Shown here: piece by piece, positions 51,056 through 60,438 of the stretch
How positions within the stretch are numbered: position 1 is the first letter of the stretch
Layout of the letters: every line of letters starts with the position of its first letter
Origin: Thermoplasmataceae archaeon
GTDB taxonomy: Archaea > Thermoplasmatota > Thermoplasmata > Thermoplasmatales > Thermoplasmataceae
NCBI GenBank assembly: GCA_038729425.1
Contig: JAVYSB010000002.1
Location: 1 to 64,000 of the forward strand
Direction of reading: 5' to 3'
DNA length: 64,000 nucleotides
Translations under genes and position numbers: made by a program
Notes under the pieces: model-generated
Told to the model about the DNA's origin: nothing
The model's database searches: none
Seen by the model: only the letters and a program-made list of their open reading frames with translations

Positions 51056-51180
51056 GATTATCAATCCGGATATTGCCAATGCTCTAATAAACATACCTTC
51101 CTGTAGAATATATACAATTATGCAGATCATCTGAAGTATTCAATGAAAAAGTATTTTATAATGCTCAGAATCAAACCCAG

Positions 51181-51711
51181 ATGGAAGCGGATCGAGTCAC
51201 CTGGAAAATAAGCATAATCGGACCACTTGGAGTGGGAAAGAGTTCGCTTATCTCTAGGATTGTTTACGATTCTGATCTGTCAATTGGCAACAGGAAGCAG
51301 GTTGCCAGGAAGAAGCTATCCCTGGACTATGACGGACATAGGGTCAATGCTGACCTGCTTTTCATTGAAACTGAGGAAGGCAGCGAGATGGAAAAACTCG
51401 TATCCGGATCCAATGCGATCATTGCTGCAGTGGACATAACAGACAGGAAAACGCTTCCGCAGGTGGAGACTATTCTCAGGGAGCTTAATGGCGCGAGCTC
51501 AGGGGCATTAAAGGTCGTAGTGGGGACAAAACTTGACAGGAAATATGAAGCCGTCCTCTGGGAAGACGATCTTCAGAGACTAGGAGACAAATATAGCACA
51601 AAATTTTTCCTGGTATCCGCCAAAGACCCTGTTTCAGTGAAGGGAATGATGTCGTACATCCTCAACGAGCTTCTTCAAAGGTTTTATTCAAAGAGGAAGA
51701 AGAATGCCTAA
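51181..51711 (+). CDS. Ras-superfamily small GTPase-like protein
   Basis: The 176-aa protein has the G1/P-loop GPLGVGKSS (about 14-22), the G4-like TKLD (about 118-121, in place of NKxD) and a G5-like SAK (about 144-146). The G3 DxxG that should bind the gamma-phosphate Mg site is replaced by IETEEGSE, so GTP hydrolysis may be absent or altered. The C-terminus is basic (SKRKKNA). It overlaps endA by 8 bases, so the two are translationally coupled, a link to tRNA processing. Function unknown; archaeal Ras-like proteins of this kind are poorly studied. Confidence 0.75.
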   Translation: MEADRVTWKISIIGPLGVGKSSLISRIVYDSDLSIGNRKQVARKKLSLDYDGHRVNADLLFIETEEGSEMEKLVSGSNAIIAAVDITDRKTLPQVETILRELNGASSGALKVVVGTKLDRKYEAVLWEDDLQRLGDKYSTKFFLVSAKDPVSVKGMMSYILNELLQRFYSKRKKNA

Positions 51712-52633
51712 GGCAGTCTGCAGTCCTCTCACGTTCAAGATAAATATGAACCGGAGTGCTACTTATATCAACAGCAGGTACGGCGTTGGCAAGATTCTCC
51801 ACGATTCTCTCTTTCTGGAACCATATGAGGCATTATTCCTCTATTTCACGGGCAGAATAGTTCCTGAGAATTCTCGCTTTGACGACACCAAACAGATAAT
51901 CGAGACCTATATAACGGATCGGGATGATTTTGATCTCTTCAGGGCATACCTTTATCTTAAATCAAAGGGCATGATCGTACGGAAGGATTCTGATCGGTTA
52001 CTGATAAGGAGGAAGAGCGGAAAAGCTCCTTCGGTCTCAGTACATGTAAAGAATGAAAGCTCAAGGATTACGTTTCGCGAACTTGTTTGCACTGCCCCAA
52101 CTCTTTACCTGACAATCGATGACGAGGGCGACATCACTCTTTTCAGAACTAGCTTGGCAGATCCTGTGGGAGAGGTCGCCATGACATGGCCTGGTGCTGA
52201 AGAAATATTTGAAGCGGGTGGCAGGTTTTATCTGAATAATCCAGCAGAACGTACATGGCTGGGATCCGGGTTTGGAGAAAAGCGAATCCTTACCGACATG
52301 GAGGCTAGATTCATCCTGAAACAGGGGAAGAATGATATCCCGGGATCGTTAGAAACGGCATATGTTGTATACGAGGATCTGGTTAAGAGAAACCTGATAG
52401 TAAAAACTGGGTTTAAGTATGGGGCAAATTTTCGGGCATACCGGAAGAGTATGTCAGATCACGCCGAATTCCTTATCCATGTCATAGAAGACAGCGATCA
52501 GTGGTACAAGATCAGCCGTGCAGTCAGAATTTCTCACGGCGTCAGGAAATCAATGATCTTCGCAGGTATTGGAGACGGAAAGGTGCAGTACGTAATGGTG
52601 TCAAGAACCCTTGAATTCTTTGATTCGGATTAA
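51704..52633 (+). CDS. endA: tRNA-splicing endonuclease EndA
   Basis: The 309-aa enzyme cuts introns from tRNAs at bulge-helix-bulge motifs. The size implies the tandem form in which an inactive N-terminal unit (about 20-155) and a catalytic C-terminal unit (about 180-305) are fused. In the second unit VVYEDLVKRNLIVKTGFKYGANFRAY (about 223-248) gives the catalytic Tyr, DHAEFLIHVI the catalytic His, and HGVRKSMIFAG the catalytic Lys. All three are present. It should process the intron of tRNA-Trp at 37657-37797. Overlaps the GTPase gene upstream. Confidence 0.93.
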   Translation: MPKAVCSPLTFKINMNRSATYINSRYGVGKILHDSLFLEPYEALFLYFTGRIVPENSRFDDTKQIIETYITDRDDFDLFRAYLYLKSKGMIVRKDSDRLLIRRKSGKAPSVSVHVKNESSRITFRELVCTAPTLYLTIDDEGDITLFRTSLADPVGEVAMTWPGAEEIFEAGGRFYLNNPAERTWLGSGFGEKRILTDMEARFILKQGKNDIPGSLETAYVVYEDLVKRNLIVKTGFKYGANFRAYRKSMSDHAEFLIHVIEDSDQWYKISRAVRISHGVRKSMIFAGIGDGKVQYVMVSRTLEFFDSD

Positions 52634-52683
52634 AATTTTAAAAAAGTGGTAGGATAAATATGTCCCTGCACCAGAGGAGTCGA

Positions 52684-53286
52684 TCAGATCTGTGCTTCGA
52701 AGTCATCTATGGTATATTTGAAGTCTGCGTAAGTTGATATCTCTCCTCTATTTTTCAGGATCTCCCTCGCCAGAAGCCAGTAAATTACTGCAAGCGATCT
52801 CCTTCCCTTGTTGTTCGTCGGGATTACGAGGTCAACAAAATCTGTTTTGTTGTTCGCGTCGCACAGGGCTATAATAGGTACGCCTATTTTCTTTGCCTCC
52901 TTTACTGCCTGTGTGTCCGCAAGCGGGTCTGTCGCTATGATGACCTTTGCTTCCTTGTAGCTGTCTAGCTGGGGGTTTGTAAGGGTTCCAGGGATGAATC
53001 TTCCAATTATACTCGATGATTTCACGACTTCTGAGAACTTTGAAACCGGCCTGAACGCATACTGTCTCTGCGCTACGACTAGAATGTCAGAAGGGTTAAA
53101 CCTGGCCAGCATCTTGCCAGCGGTGATCAGGACGCTGTTTGTCATCTTTATATTCAGTATATAAAGCCCGTCGTCTCTGATCTTGAAAATGTAATTCTTC
53201 ATATCGTTGGATTTTACCTGGGTCCCTATGTGGACTCCCGATTTCTGGTATTCCTCTTCTGGAATCAACAACTCTTCTGAATTCAT
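52684..53286 (-). CDS. rps2: 30S ribosomal protein uS2
   Basis: The 200-aa ribosomal protein shows the S2 pattern: GVHIGTQVKSNDMKNYIFKIRDDGLYILNI (about 18-47), FIPGTLTNPQLDSYKEAKVIIATDPLADTQAVKEAKKIGVPIIALCDANN (about 96-145) and LVIPTNNKGRRSLAVIYWLLAREIL (about 152-176). Length matches archaeal uS2. It is a single gene, read divergently from the S9 peptidase gene. The upstream stretch of about 300 bases holds AT-rich promoter sequence for both directions. Confidence 0.96.
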   Translation of the reverse strand: MNSEELLIPEEEYQKSGVHIGTQVKSNDMKNYIFKIRDDGLYILNIKMTNSVLITAGKMLARFNPSDILVVAQRQYAFRPVSKFSEVVKSSSIIGRFIPGTLTNPQLDSYKEAKVIIATDPLADTQAVKEAKKIGVPIIALCDANNKTDFVDLVIPTNNKGRRSLAVIYWLLAREILKNRGEISTYADFKYTIDDFEAQI

Positions 53287-53581
53287 TGAAGCACCTTTGG
53301 ATACTACTAAACTGGTGATATTCCGATCATATATATTGGTTCTCTTTGTGAGTTCAGAAAGTGCATAATGGCTGTTAACGTGGGATATTCAAAAACCGAA
53401 AGACAATTTGAACTAATTAGACTGTAAATAGTGTCAAGCAATACGAAATTTCCAGTACTTAAAAACTGCTAGTTACTCAGGATGAACCAATGCCGAACAA
53501 CTGCTTTAACCGAAAGCCAGTTGAACACGGGGTTTTCCAATTTCCTGAAAACGTAAAATATTAGGCAGCATTGTCTGAATA
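53287..53581. other. Divergent promoter region of rps2 and the S9 peptidase gene
   Basis: About 295 bases without a gene. CGTAAAATATTAGG at about 53552-53565 is a TATA-like element about 25 bases before the ATG of the S9 peptidase, suggesting a leaderless message. The opposite side near 53310-53345 is AT-rich and may promote rps2. Nothing else is seen. Confidence 0.4.
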
Positions 53582-55426
53582 ATGTCAAGGGATCATACTA
53601 TAGAAGACTATCTGGCGTACAGGACCATCTCAGATACCGGATTGACCGGTGACAATTCGGTCCTGTTTTTCTCCACTTCGCGTACCTTCAAAGAGAAAGG
53701 AAAGACCATGGAAGGCTCGGTGGTAGTCCAGTCTCTGAAAGATTCATCCATACAGGTGGAACTTCAGGAATCCGGAACAAAAAATTATAGCCCATCGGTA
53801 AACCCTGCCGGGAAACGTCTTGCTTACCTGCAGGAAAAGGACAAACAGCACAACCTTGTTATCTGTAATCTGGACGGCGGTAACGCTGAGCGCATCTTAC
53901 TTGAGGGCATTGCAAGAAGAGCTTCATGGGTAGATGATAGCAGGTTAATGATCCTCATGTCTGATCCGGAAGATGAGGCGGCGAAGAAAGAGAGAGAGGC
54001 TGGTAATGATGGTTATTTCTTCGAGGAGGATCTAAAATATTCTTCACTATTCATTTACACACCCGGATATGGTTTCAGGAGAATCACCGATGGAATACAG
54101 GTCTGGGAATATGATCTGGTCGGAGAAACAGTGGCATTAGTCGGTTCGGAAAACCCGATGGAAAGTTCATGGTATCATTCTAAAATCTATATACAGGGTA
54201 TTGATGGAGGATCGCGCAGGGAATTGTATTCCTCATCATGGCGGTCAGTGGCGAAACCAAGGATATCCCGTGATGGAGAGAAAGTGGCTTTTTTGGAATC
54301 TCTCTGGAGCGACCGTGGCGTTACATCGGGCGATATTATTGTTGCGAATATTGGAGACGGGAAGATCACAAACATCACGGAGCGTCACGACAGGAGTTAT
54401 TGTGACATGCATTGGTCTCCCGATGGCAGGATCGTGGCACTGTGGACCAAAGAAGGATTGGCTGGCTTCAGCACCTATCTTGAGAACTGGAAGGATATAT
54501 GGTCTTCGCCAGGAACCGTGTTCCCCGTCTCGTCTCCGGAATTCTGGCTTTCCGGAACCAGAATGGTCTTTTCATTCACCGACCCTGAGACACCGCTAGA
54601 AGTCTTCATGCATGATTCTGGGCATATGGAGAAGCTCACAGGTATAAACTCAAGCCTGCAGGAACTGACCAGTTACAGTACCGAGATAGTCAAGTGGAAG
54701 TCCATAGATGGGCTTGAAATGTATGGAATTCTGAGGTACAAAAAAATCATTGATCCCCTGATTGTCAATGTACATGGAGGTCCTACTGGTTTTTCCCCCC
54801 TTACTTTCATGGATCGCAGTACCCCATTCATTCCAAAGGGGTATTCGATTTTCTATCCAAATTACAGAGGGAGCATAGGAAAGGGCAGATCCTTTGCTGA
54901 GGCAAACAGGGGAGACATGGGAGGAATGGACTTTCAGGATATACTGTCCGGGATCGAATATCTCAGGAATTCCGGAAAGGCAAACACGGAGTCGGTATTC
55001 ATCACTGGCGGTTCATATGGTGGCTTCATGACGTCATGGGCAGTTACCCAGACTGATATCTTCAGTGCAGCAGTTGGCCTGTTTGGCATCACAGACTGGA
55101 TAAGTTTTCATGGAGTTACCAACATACCTGACTGGGATGCGATACACTACAACCAGAGCCCGTACTCAAAAGACCTATTCGAGAAGTTCTCTCCCATGAA
55201 TTATCTGGAAAATGTGAAAACTCCAATTCTCCTTCAGCATGGGATTGAGGATCCATGTGTCCCCGTGGGGCAGTATTTCCAGTTTTACCGCGGTCTCAAA
55301 GACCATGGCAAGACCGTGCGGCTGCTTCTCTATCCGAGAGAAGGCCACGGATTCCTTGAAAGGAAGCATATTGAAATGCAGTTTGAAGAATCACTCAAAT
55401 GGTTCGATAAGTACAGGAACAGGTGA
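53582..55426 (+). CDS. S9 family peptidase (acylaminoacyl peptidase/prolyl oligopeptidase type)
   Basis: The 614-aa serine peptidase has an N-terminal seven-bladed beta-propeller (about 30-350) and a C-terminal alpha/beta-hydrolase domain (about 370-610). The nucleophile Ser is in TGGSYGGFM (about 476-484). The acid Asp is in GIEDPCVPVGQ (about 555-565) and the His in REGHGFLE (about 586-593); NVHGGPTGF forms the oxyanion part. Such enzymes release acylated or terminal residues from peptides and complete the protein turnover begun by proteasome and aminopeptidase. Full length; cytoplasmic. Confidence 0.94.
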   Translation: MSRDHTIEDYLAYRTISDTGLTGDNSVLFFSTSRTFKEKGKTMEGSVVVQSLKDSSIQVELQESGTKNYSPSVNPAGKRLAYLQEKDKQHNLVICNLDGGNAERILLEGIARRASWVDDSRLMILMSDPEDEAAKKEREAGNDGYFFEEDLKYSSLFIYTPGYGFRRITDGIQVWEYDLVGETVALVGSENPMESSWYHSKIYIQGIDGGSRRELYSSSWRSVAKPRISRDGEKVAFLESLWSDRGVTSGDIIVANIGDGKITNITERHDRSYCDMHWSPDGRIVALWTKEGLAGFSTYLENWKDIWSSPGTVFPVSSPEFWLSGTRMVFSFTDPETPLEVFMHDSGHMEKLTGINSSLQELTSYSTEIVKWKSIDGLEMYGILRYKKIIDPLIVNVHGGPTGFSPLTFMDRSTPFIPKGYSIFYPNYRGSIGKGRSFAEANRGDMGGMDFQDILSGIEYLRNSGKANTESVFITGGSYGGFMTSWAVTQTDIFSAAVGLFGITDWISFHGVTNIPDWDAIHYNQSPYSKDLFEKFSPMNYLENVKTPILLQHGIEDPCVPVGQYFQFYRGLKDHGKTVRLLLYPREGHGFLERKHIEMQFEESLKWFDKYRNR

Positions 55427-55557
55427 TTGATCATAGTAAACGAATCCGATAAGATATGGGGCATTCTATCAAGTGAATGTGAGATAAATTTATATTTCTG
55501 GATTCGGTATTTAAAAGAGCACAAAGATTGTGTTGAAAACTTGAGGCTGCAGGTTGT

Positions 55558-56712
55558 ATGAAAACGCTGATACTTAATGTGGACCGGGACAACGATTTCG
55601 GTGAGAAAATTGGAGTTGAGGGTCCGCTTATCGGCCGTCAGGAGTGCTTTCGAGCTGCCTCAAAGCTTATCCTCCAGGACCCGGAAGATTCTGACGCCAA
55701 CGCTCTTTTTGGCGCAATAAAACATTATGACGATCTCCATAATGAGGGAATGGACGTTGAAATTGCACTTATAACCGGTGATGTTGAGGTTGGGCGCAAG
55801 TCAGACGAGAAATTAGGGAGGGATCTTGACATCCTTCTTTCTTATCCAAGGATATATGGCGACGTGATACTTGTGTCCGACGGCGCTGAAGACGATTATA
55901 TAACCCCACTCATCACGTCAAGAACCAAGATCCGTTACGTAAAACACATAATAGTGCGGCACAACCAGAACATCGAGTCCCTTTATTATTATATTGTAAA
56001 GGGGCTGAAAGACAAGAAACTGATGAGCAAGGTGCTGATCCCAGTAGGGTTGGTTCTTCTTGCCTATGGTATTTCCACGGTAGCTTTTATATCATATTCC
56101 TCCTTTATATCTGGCCTGCTGAGCGTGAATCCGAATCAGGGCGCAATAACTGTTGTTACCGTTGTGCTAGGTGCTTATCTCGTTGAGCGTGGATTTGAAA
56201 TAGGTAAGAAGATTAGATGGGCCATACGCAGCGCCCAGCAATATGCAAACGATACCAGGATAACTTTCATTACCTATCTGGTTACCGCACTGATCATACT
56301 TACTGGGCTTGGATTTACGTATTCCAGTGTCAGAACGATCAAAGATCCGATACTGGACGTCGTGCTGCTGTTTTTCTCCTTAATGGTGTGGTGGGTATAC
56401 GCAGCCATATTCGCTAGAATAATGGGAATCGTCATACAGTCGTTTCTGGGACGGACAGGAGGCATAGCAAGGACATGGTCTGCAGCGTTCTTCGTATTTG
56501 CCGTGGCTCTAATATCGTACGGCGTTATAAATTACGTCAGGTATATCTTTTCCTTTATTAGTTTTGACGGGGCGTTATTCAACATAGGTATCATCATTGC
56601 TGGCGTACTTCTGGCCATACTTGCTTCTCTCATACACAGGCATTTTTCTGCCGCGGAATCAGCTGGACATACCCCGAGAGCGCCGGGAGTAGCTGATGAA
56701 CAGGTGCGATAA
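55558..56712 (+). CDS. DUF373 family membrane protein
   Basis: The 384-aa protein has a soluble N-terminal domain with the DUF373 start MKTLILNVDRDNDFGEKIGVEGPLIGR and the motifs DPEDSDANALFGAIKHYDDL and LVSDGAEDDYITPLI (about 100-114). It is followed by six hydrophobic helices (about 160-355) and a polar tail. The family is restricted to archaea and some relatives and has no proven function; the D-rich N-domain suggests metal or nucleotide binding. It stands between the S9 peptidase and the MptE-like gene and is read in the same direction as both. Confidence 0.85.
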   Translation: MKTLILNVDRDNDFGEKIGVEGPLIGRQECFRAASKLILQDPEDSDANALFGAIKHYDDLHNEGMDVEIALITGDVEVGRKSDEKLGRDLDILLSYPRIYGDVILVSDGAEDDYITPLITSRTKIRYVKHIIVRHNQNIESLYYYIVKGLKDKKLMSKVLIPVGLVLLAYGISTVAFISYSSFISGLLSVNPNQGAITVVTVVLGAYLVERGFEIGKKIRWAIRSAQQYANDTRITFITYLVTALIILTGLGFTYSSVRTIKDPILDVVLLFFSLMVWWVYAAIFARIMGIVIQSFLGRTGGIARTWSAAFFVFAVALISYGVINYVRYIFSFISFDGALFNIGIIIAGVLLAILASLIHRHFSAAESAGHTPRAPGVADEQVR

Positions 56713-56785
56713 TTCAACGTTTCAGTCCATTGTGGTTAAACGCCGTGAAACCACAATAACAAATTCGCTGGACGTGATCTGAAAT

Positions 56786-57463
56786 ATGGAGTACAGTGAG
56801 TGGCTCCATTGGTATCAAGAAATCTGCAGGCATTTTGGTTATGACCCGGAGAAGGACTACCAGTCATCCATACTCCTGGACCGTTTGGCAAAGCAGAAGT
56901 TGCTGGATGTCCAGTTCTCTAGGTTATTCCGTTCCAAGGATATTTCCGTGATCGGCAACGGCCCAAAACTTAAGGAAATTCTTGATACGTACAGTGTAAA
57001 GGTTCCGTTTGTTGCGGATTCTGCTCTTCCTGTATTTTACCTAAAGGTCGGCATACCAAATGTCATAATCACTGATCTTGACGGGGAATCTCCCCTATTG
57101 CTCAAGTGCGAAGAAGAAGGATCAATGCTTGTGGTACACGCCCATGGAGACAACATGGTTGCGCTGGAAAATATAGTCCCAAGAATTGGGACGGAAATCC
57201 TCTGCACGACACAGAACGTTCCATTTGGAAACATTTATAACTTTGGTGGTTTCACCGATGGCGACAGGTCCGCGTTCCTAGCCGACCATATCCAGCCAAG
57301 GTCCATAGAGTTGGTTGGATTCGACTTTAATAATCCTGTTAGCAAACCGGGGTCAAAGATCAGTGTGAAGAAAGAAAAACTAAATTACGCCAGGGGTCTG
57401 CTTCAGGAACTTGCCGCAGAAAGGGGAAAAGTATGGAGAGAGGGAGAAATTATTCAGGTCTGA
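56786..57463 (+). CDS. 6-hydroxymethylpterin diphosphokinase-like protein (MptE/DUF115)
   Basis: The 225-aa protein is the archaeal MptE family, which diphosphorylates 6-hydroxymethyl-dihydropterin in pterin (folate or methanopterin) biosynthesis. It shows VIGNGPKLKEIL (about 55-66), VADSALPVFYL, VIITDLDGESP (about 92-102), VVHAHGDNM (about 114-122), FGGFTDGDRSAFLA (about 152-165) and LVGFDFN. It converges with and overlaps the ComB-like gene by 14 bases. A pterin cofactor would serve the SHMT-like enzyme at 23315 (inference). Confidence 0.87.
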   Translation: MEYSEWLHWYQEICRHFGYDPEKDYQSSILLDRLAKQKLLDVQFSRLFRSKDISVIGNGPKLKEILDTYSVKVPFVADSALPVFYLKVGIPNVIITDLDGESPLLLKCEEEGSMLVVHAHGDNMVALENIVPRIGTEILCTTQNVPFGNIYNFGGFTDGDRSAFLADHIQPRSIELVGFDFNNPVSKPGSKISVKKEKLNYARGLLQELAAERGKVWREGEIIQV

Positions 57464-58103
57464 ATATCCTGCCGTCGCGGTAAATCAGTGGAAAATCCAC
57501 CGAATCTGCCTTGAGTGAATACCCAATATCCTCTTTTGCCCCCAAGAGTCTGAGCCTTCTTGCACCTTTAGAAGCCTTAACTTTTGAAATATAATCTTCA
57601 ACACTGCTTTCTTTCCCAAGAAGTCTCTCCCTAAGATGTTCAGCGAAAAAAAGGTCTTCATCAGCTATCCCATCTGGTCTTCCGGAAACCACAATTGATA
57701 CATATTGTTCATTCGAAAGTGCGGAGACGATGGCCGATATATTGATGAATGACCCAACATATATTTCACCTCGACCCTTTATTTTTTCCAGAACTTTCGT
57801 GCCGTTTGTGCTCGTGAAGATTATGATCTTATCTGTGAAGTCCTTGCTCCATACCTCGTACGGAGAATTACCATAATCAAAGCGTGGGACCCTCTTTCCC
57901 AAACGCTCCCCAGCAAGAATATATTCAGGGTGCTCTCTTCTGATAGATCGGGCTTCCTTTACTGTTTTTGTTGGAATAATGTACTTTGCCCCGTTTCTTA
58001 TCATGATTGGCATCGTGGAAGTGGAACGGAAAATATCAACAAGAACCTTGGTTGACTCTGGAAATTTCTCAGTTTTCCTGCCTTCGATGATATCTACTTT
58101 CAA
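57450..58103 (-). CDS. 2-phosphosulfolactate phosphatase-like protein (ComB family)
   Basis: The 217-aa protein shows the ComB pattern: VLVDIFRSTSTMPIMIRNGAKYIIPTKTVKEA (about 21-52), LAGERLGKRVPRFDYGNSPYE (about 62-82) and IIFTSTNGTKVLEK (about 93-106), with metal- and phosphate-binding Asp, Ser/Thr and Gly positions. In methanogens ComB removes phosphate from 2-phosphosulfolactate in coenzyme M synthesis. This organism has no visible methanogenesis gene here, so the true substrate may be another phosphate ester. Start ATG at 58103. Confidence 0.85.
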   Translation of the reverse strand: MKVDIIEGRKTEKFPESTKVLVDIFRSTSTMPIMIRNGAKYIIPTKTVKEARSIRREHPEYILAGERLGKRVPRFDYGNSPYEVWSKDFTDKIIIFTSTNGTKVLEKIKGRGEIYVGSFINISAIVSALSNEQYVSIVVSGRPDGIADEDLFFAEHLRERLLGKESSVEDYISKVKASKGARRLRLLGAKEDIGYSLKADSVDFPLIYRDGRIFRPE

Positions 58104-58311
58104 TTAATCTTCACAGTAGTTATGGCATTCAGATAAAATAAACCTTGCAGGTCATGCATGACTGAATGCTTGGGTTTCAAATTCTCGATTCATTACAAAT
58201 GGGATAGATTTTCTGCTTCAGACGCTACATGTCCAAAAATGGAATGGTTGTCTGCAATCACAAAGTTAAAAAACAGTCTGGCTATAAGGCGTGGCAAACA
58301 GAGGATAAATT

Positions 58312-58788
58312 ATGGCTCAGTCAGTAAGCACAATGGTGGAGGGCGGAAAGGCAACAACAGGTCCACCTCTTGGACCGGCTCTTGGACCACTCGGATTAAA
58401 TCTCGGTCAGATAATAAAGGAAATCAATGACAGAACGAAGGCATTCGCAGGAATGCAAGTTCCTATAAAGATAACAGTAATTGATCCAGCAACCAAGAAA
58501 TATGAAATAACTGTTGGAATCCCACCGACTTCAGCACTCATCAAGAAGGAGATGGGCATTGAGAAAGGTGCATCTAAGAGGAAAGAGGCAGTTGCAGGAA
58601 ATGCCACCCTACAGCAGATAACAAATGTTGCGAAAGCTAAGATGGAGGGCATGCTCGCAAATGACTTGAAGGCAGCGGTTATGGAAGTTCTTGGCACATG
58701 CGTTTCCCTCGGTGTTAATGTAGATGGTAAGGATCCAATGGAAATCCAAAAACTTATTAGCAAAGGAGAAATCGCGATAAACCCGTAG
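58312..58788 (+). CDS. rpl11: 50S ribosomal protein uL11
   Basis: The 158-aa protein forms the base of the GTPase-associated centre. It has VEGGKATTGPPLGPALGPLGLNLGQIIKEINDRT (about 9-42), MQVPIKITV and the C-terminal rRNA-binding part LGTCVSLGVNVDGKDPMEIQKLI. Usual length. It starts the stalk operon L11-L1-L10-L12; the ATG at 58312 lies in an AT-rich segment. Spacing to rpl1 is about 37 bases. Confidence 0.97.
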   Translation: MAQSVSTMVEGGKATTGPPLGPALGPLGLNLGQIIKEINDRTKAFAGMQVPIKITVIDPATKKYEITVGIPPTSALIKKEMGIEKGASKRKEAVAGNATLQQITNVAKAKMEGMLANDLKAAVMEVLGTCVSLGVNVDGKDPMEIQKLISKGEIAINP

Positions 58789-58825
58789 AAGAGTTAATCT
58801 CGTATTACTACGGTTGGTGATTTTA

Positions 58826-59479
58826 TTGGCAACTGACGGATTGTCTAAAATAGTCGAGGAAGCCGTTAAATCGGCAAAAGAGCGCAAGTTTAAGGAAAGC
58901 ATAGAGCTTGCCATTAATATGCGCGAAGTGGATCTTTCAGATCCAAAGAACAGGGTTAATGAGGAAATCCCATTACCCAAGGGAAGGGGAAAAGATATCA
59001 AGGTCGCCATCTTCGGATCAGAAGAGATGAAGTCCAAAGCAAAGGGTTCAGCAGATTACTTTTTTGGAGCTGAGGATATTTCGAAATTTCAGGAAAATAA
59101 AAAAGATTTTAAGAAGATCGTCAACAGTGTTGATTATTTTATTGCAGAATCAAACCTGATGGCTGGTATAGGTAAGTCACTTGGTCAGGTTCTGGGCCCA
59201 AGGGGGAAAATACCTAGACCTTTGCCTCCTGGGCAGGACCCGAACGCACTCATTACATCGTTGAAAAGAACAGTAAGGGCCAGAAGCAAGGATAAGAGAA
59301 CATTTCATGTTCCTGTAGGCACCCGTGACATGTCTCCAGCTGACGTGGCTGAAAACATCAGCGCTGTGATAAAACGAATTACCGGTAAACTTGAAAAGGG
59401 AATGAACAACATCGATTCGCTATACGTCAAGACAACCATGGGCAAAGCAGTGAAAATAGAGGCAGGTGATATTAAGTGA
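58826..59479 (+). CDS. rpl1: 50S ribosomal protein uL1
   Basis: The 217-residue protein is the L1-stalk protein, which can also bind its own mRNA. It shows the family parts LAINMREVDLSDPKNRVNEEIPLPKGRG (about 32-59), GIGKSLGQVLGPRGKIPRPLPPGQDPN (about 116-142) and HVPVGTRDM. The TTG at 58826 is chosen because the GGTGAT ribosome site (58816-58821) precedes it by four bases; two earlier in-frame starts (58814, 58817) would overlap that site. The stop overlaps the start of the L10 gene. Confidence 0.95.
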   Translation: MATDGLSKIVEEAVKSAKERKFKESIELAINMREVDLSDPKNRVNEEIPLPKGRGKDIKVAIFGSEEMKSKAKGSADYFFGAEDISKFQENKKDFKKIVNSVDYFIAESNLMAGIGKSLGQVLGPRGKIPRPLPPGQDPNALITSLKRTVRARSKDKRTFHVPVGTRDMSPADVAENISAVIKRITGKLEKGMNNIDSLYVKTTMGKAVKIEAGDIK

Positions 59480-60426
59480 GTACAGCGAGACACCCAGCGT
59501 CGTGGAAGGTAGACCTTGTTAATTCTCTAGCTCGCGATATGGAAGGTAATGAGATTAGTGCCATCGCAAGCATAAAGGGGATAAGAAATGCCCAGCTTCA
59601 GAAAATCCGGCGCGATCTATCAGAACATCTTAAAATGAAGGTTGTTAGAAAGAGACTTCTCATAAAGGCAATTGACCAGTCCAAGGACGAGAATCTTCAG
59701 GATTTCAAAAAATATGCGCAGGGTCAAATAGCAATCATTACGACGGACCTCCAGCCGTCCAAACTCTACCAGGTTCTGGAAAGGACCAAGCAAAAAGCTG
59801 CCGCCAGAGGCGGTGAGGTTGCTCCGGATGACATTGTCATCGAAGCGAAGGAAACCCAGTTTCCACCAGGACCCATGATAAGCGAATTCCAGAAAGCCGG
59901 TCTTACCACTGCCATAGAAAAAGGCAAGATCGTAATTAAAAAGGAGACCCTTTTTGTAAAGAAGGGCGAAGTTATATCAAAAGAGAAGGCAAAACTACTG
60001 GCGCTGCTGGATATAAAACCAATCACTGTCGGACTCGAGATACAGAGCGCATACAGTCATGGCCTGGTATACAGCAAGGATGTCCTATCCATCTCCGAAG
60101 AGGCCATAATTGCAGACATAATTAGAGGATTCAGTGCTGCAAAGACAATAGCCATTGATGCGGGGTATCTAATTCCGGAGATCATTCCAGATCTCATAGT
60201 GAAAGCTACCATAAATGCAGAGCAACTTGCTCTGGACGCAGGATATGTTTCTGAAGGCAACGTAGAGTTATTTATACTGAAAGCCATTAAGGAAGCCAAA
60301 GCGATCAGCCAGTCTCTGGAAGGAGACAAGAAGCAAGAGGAAGCTAAAAAGGAAGAGAAAAAGGAAGAAACCCAGGAAGATACAAGTGAAAATGTGTCTG
60401 CAGGGCTAGAATCCTTATTCGGATGA
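59476..60426 (+). CDS. rplp0: 50S ribosomal protein uL10 (stalk protein P0)
   Basis: The 316-aa archaeal P0/L10 anchors the L12 dimers. It has the rRNA-binding N-domain (SIKGIRNAQLQKIRRDLSEHLKMKVVRKRLL, about 32-62), the archaeal insertion (FPPGPMISEFQKAGLTTAIEKGKIVIKK), an L12-binding helix and a Lys/Glu-rich linker. It ends in the factor-binding tail GLESLFG shared with L12. Start GTG at 59476 overlapping the rpl1 stop; 12 bases separate it from rpl12. Confidence 0.97.
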   Translation: MSTARHPASWKVDLVNSLARDMEGNEISAIASIKGIRNAQLQKIRRDLSEHLKMKVVRKRLLIKAIDQSKDENLQDFKKYAQGQIAIITTDLQPSKLYQVLERTKQKAAARGGEVAPDDIVIEAKETQFPPGPMISEFQKAGLTTAIEKGKIVIKKETLFVKKGEVISKEKAKLLALLDIKPITVGLEIQSAYSHGLVYSKDVLSISEEAIIADIIRGFSAAKTIAIDAGYLIPEIIPDLIVKATINAEQLALDAGYVSEGNVELFILKAIKEAKAISQSLEGDKKQEEAKKEEKKEETQEDTSENVSAGLESLFG

Positions 60427-60438
60427 GGTGAAGAAAAT

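Noticed and set aside
58158-58430. 90-codon ORF overlapping the start of rpl11
   Set aside because: It lies in another frame over the uL11 coding start and has no protein-like pattern; a shadow of the promoter and rpl11.
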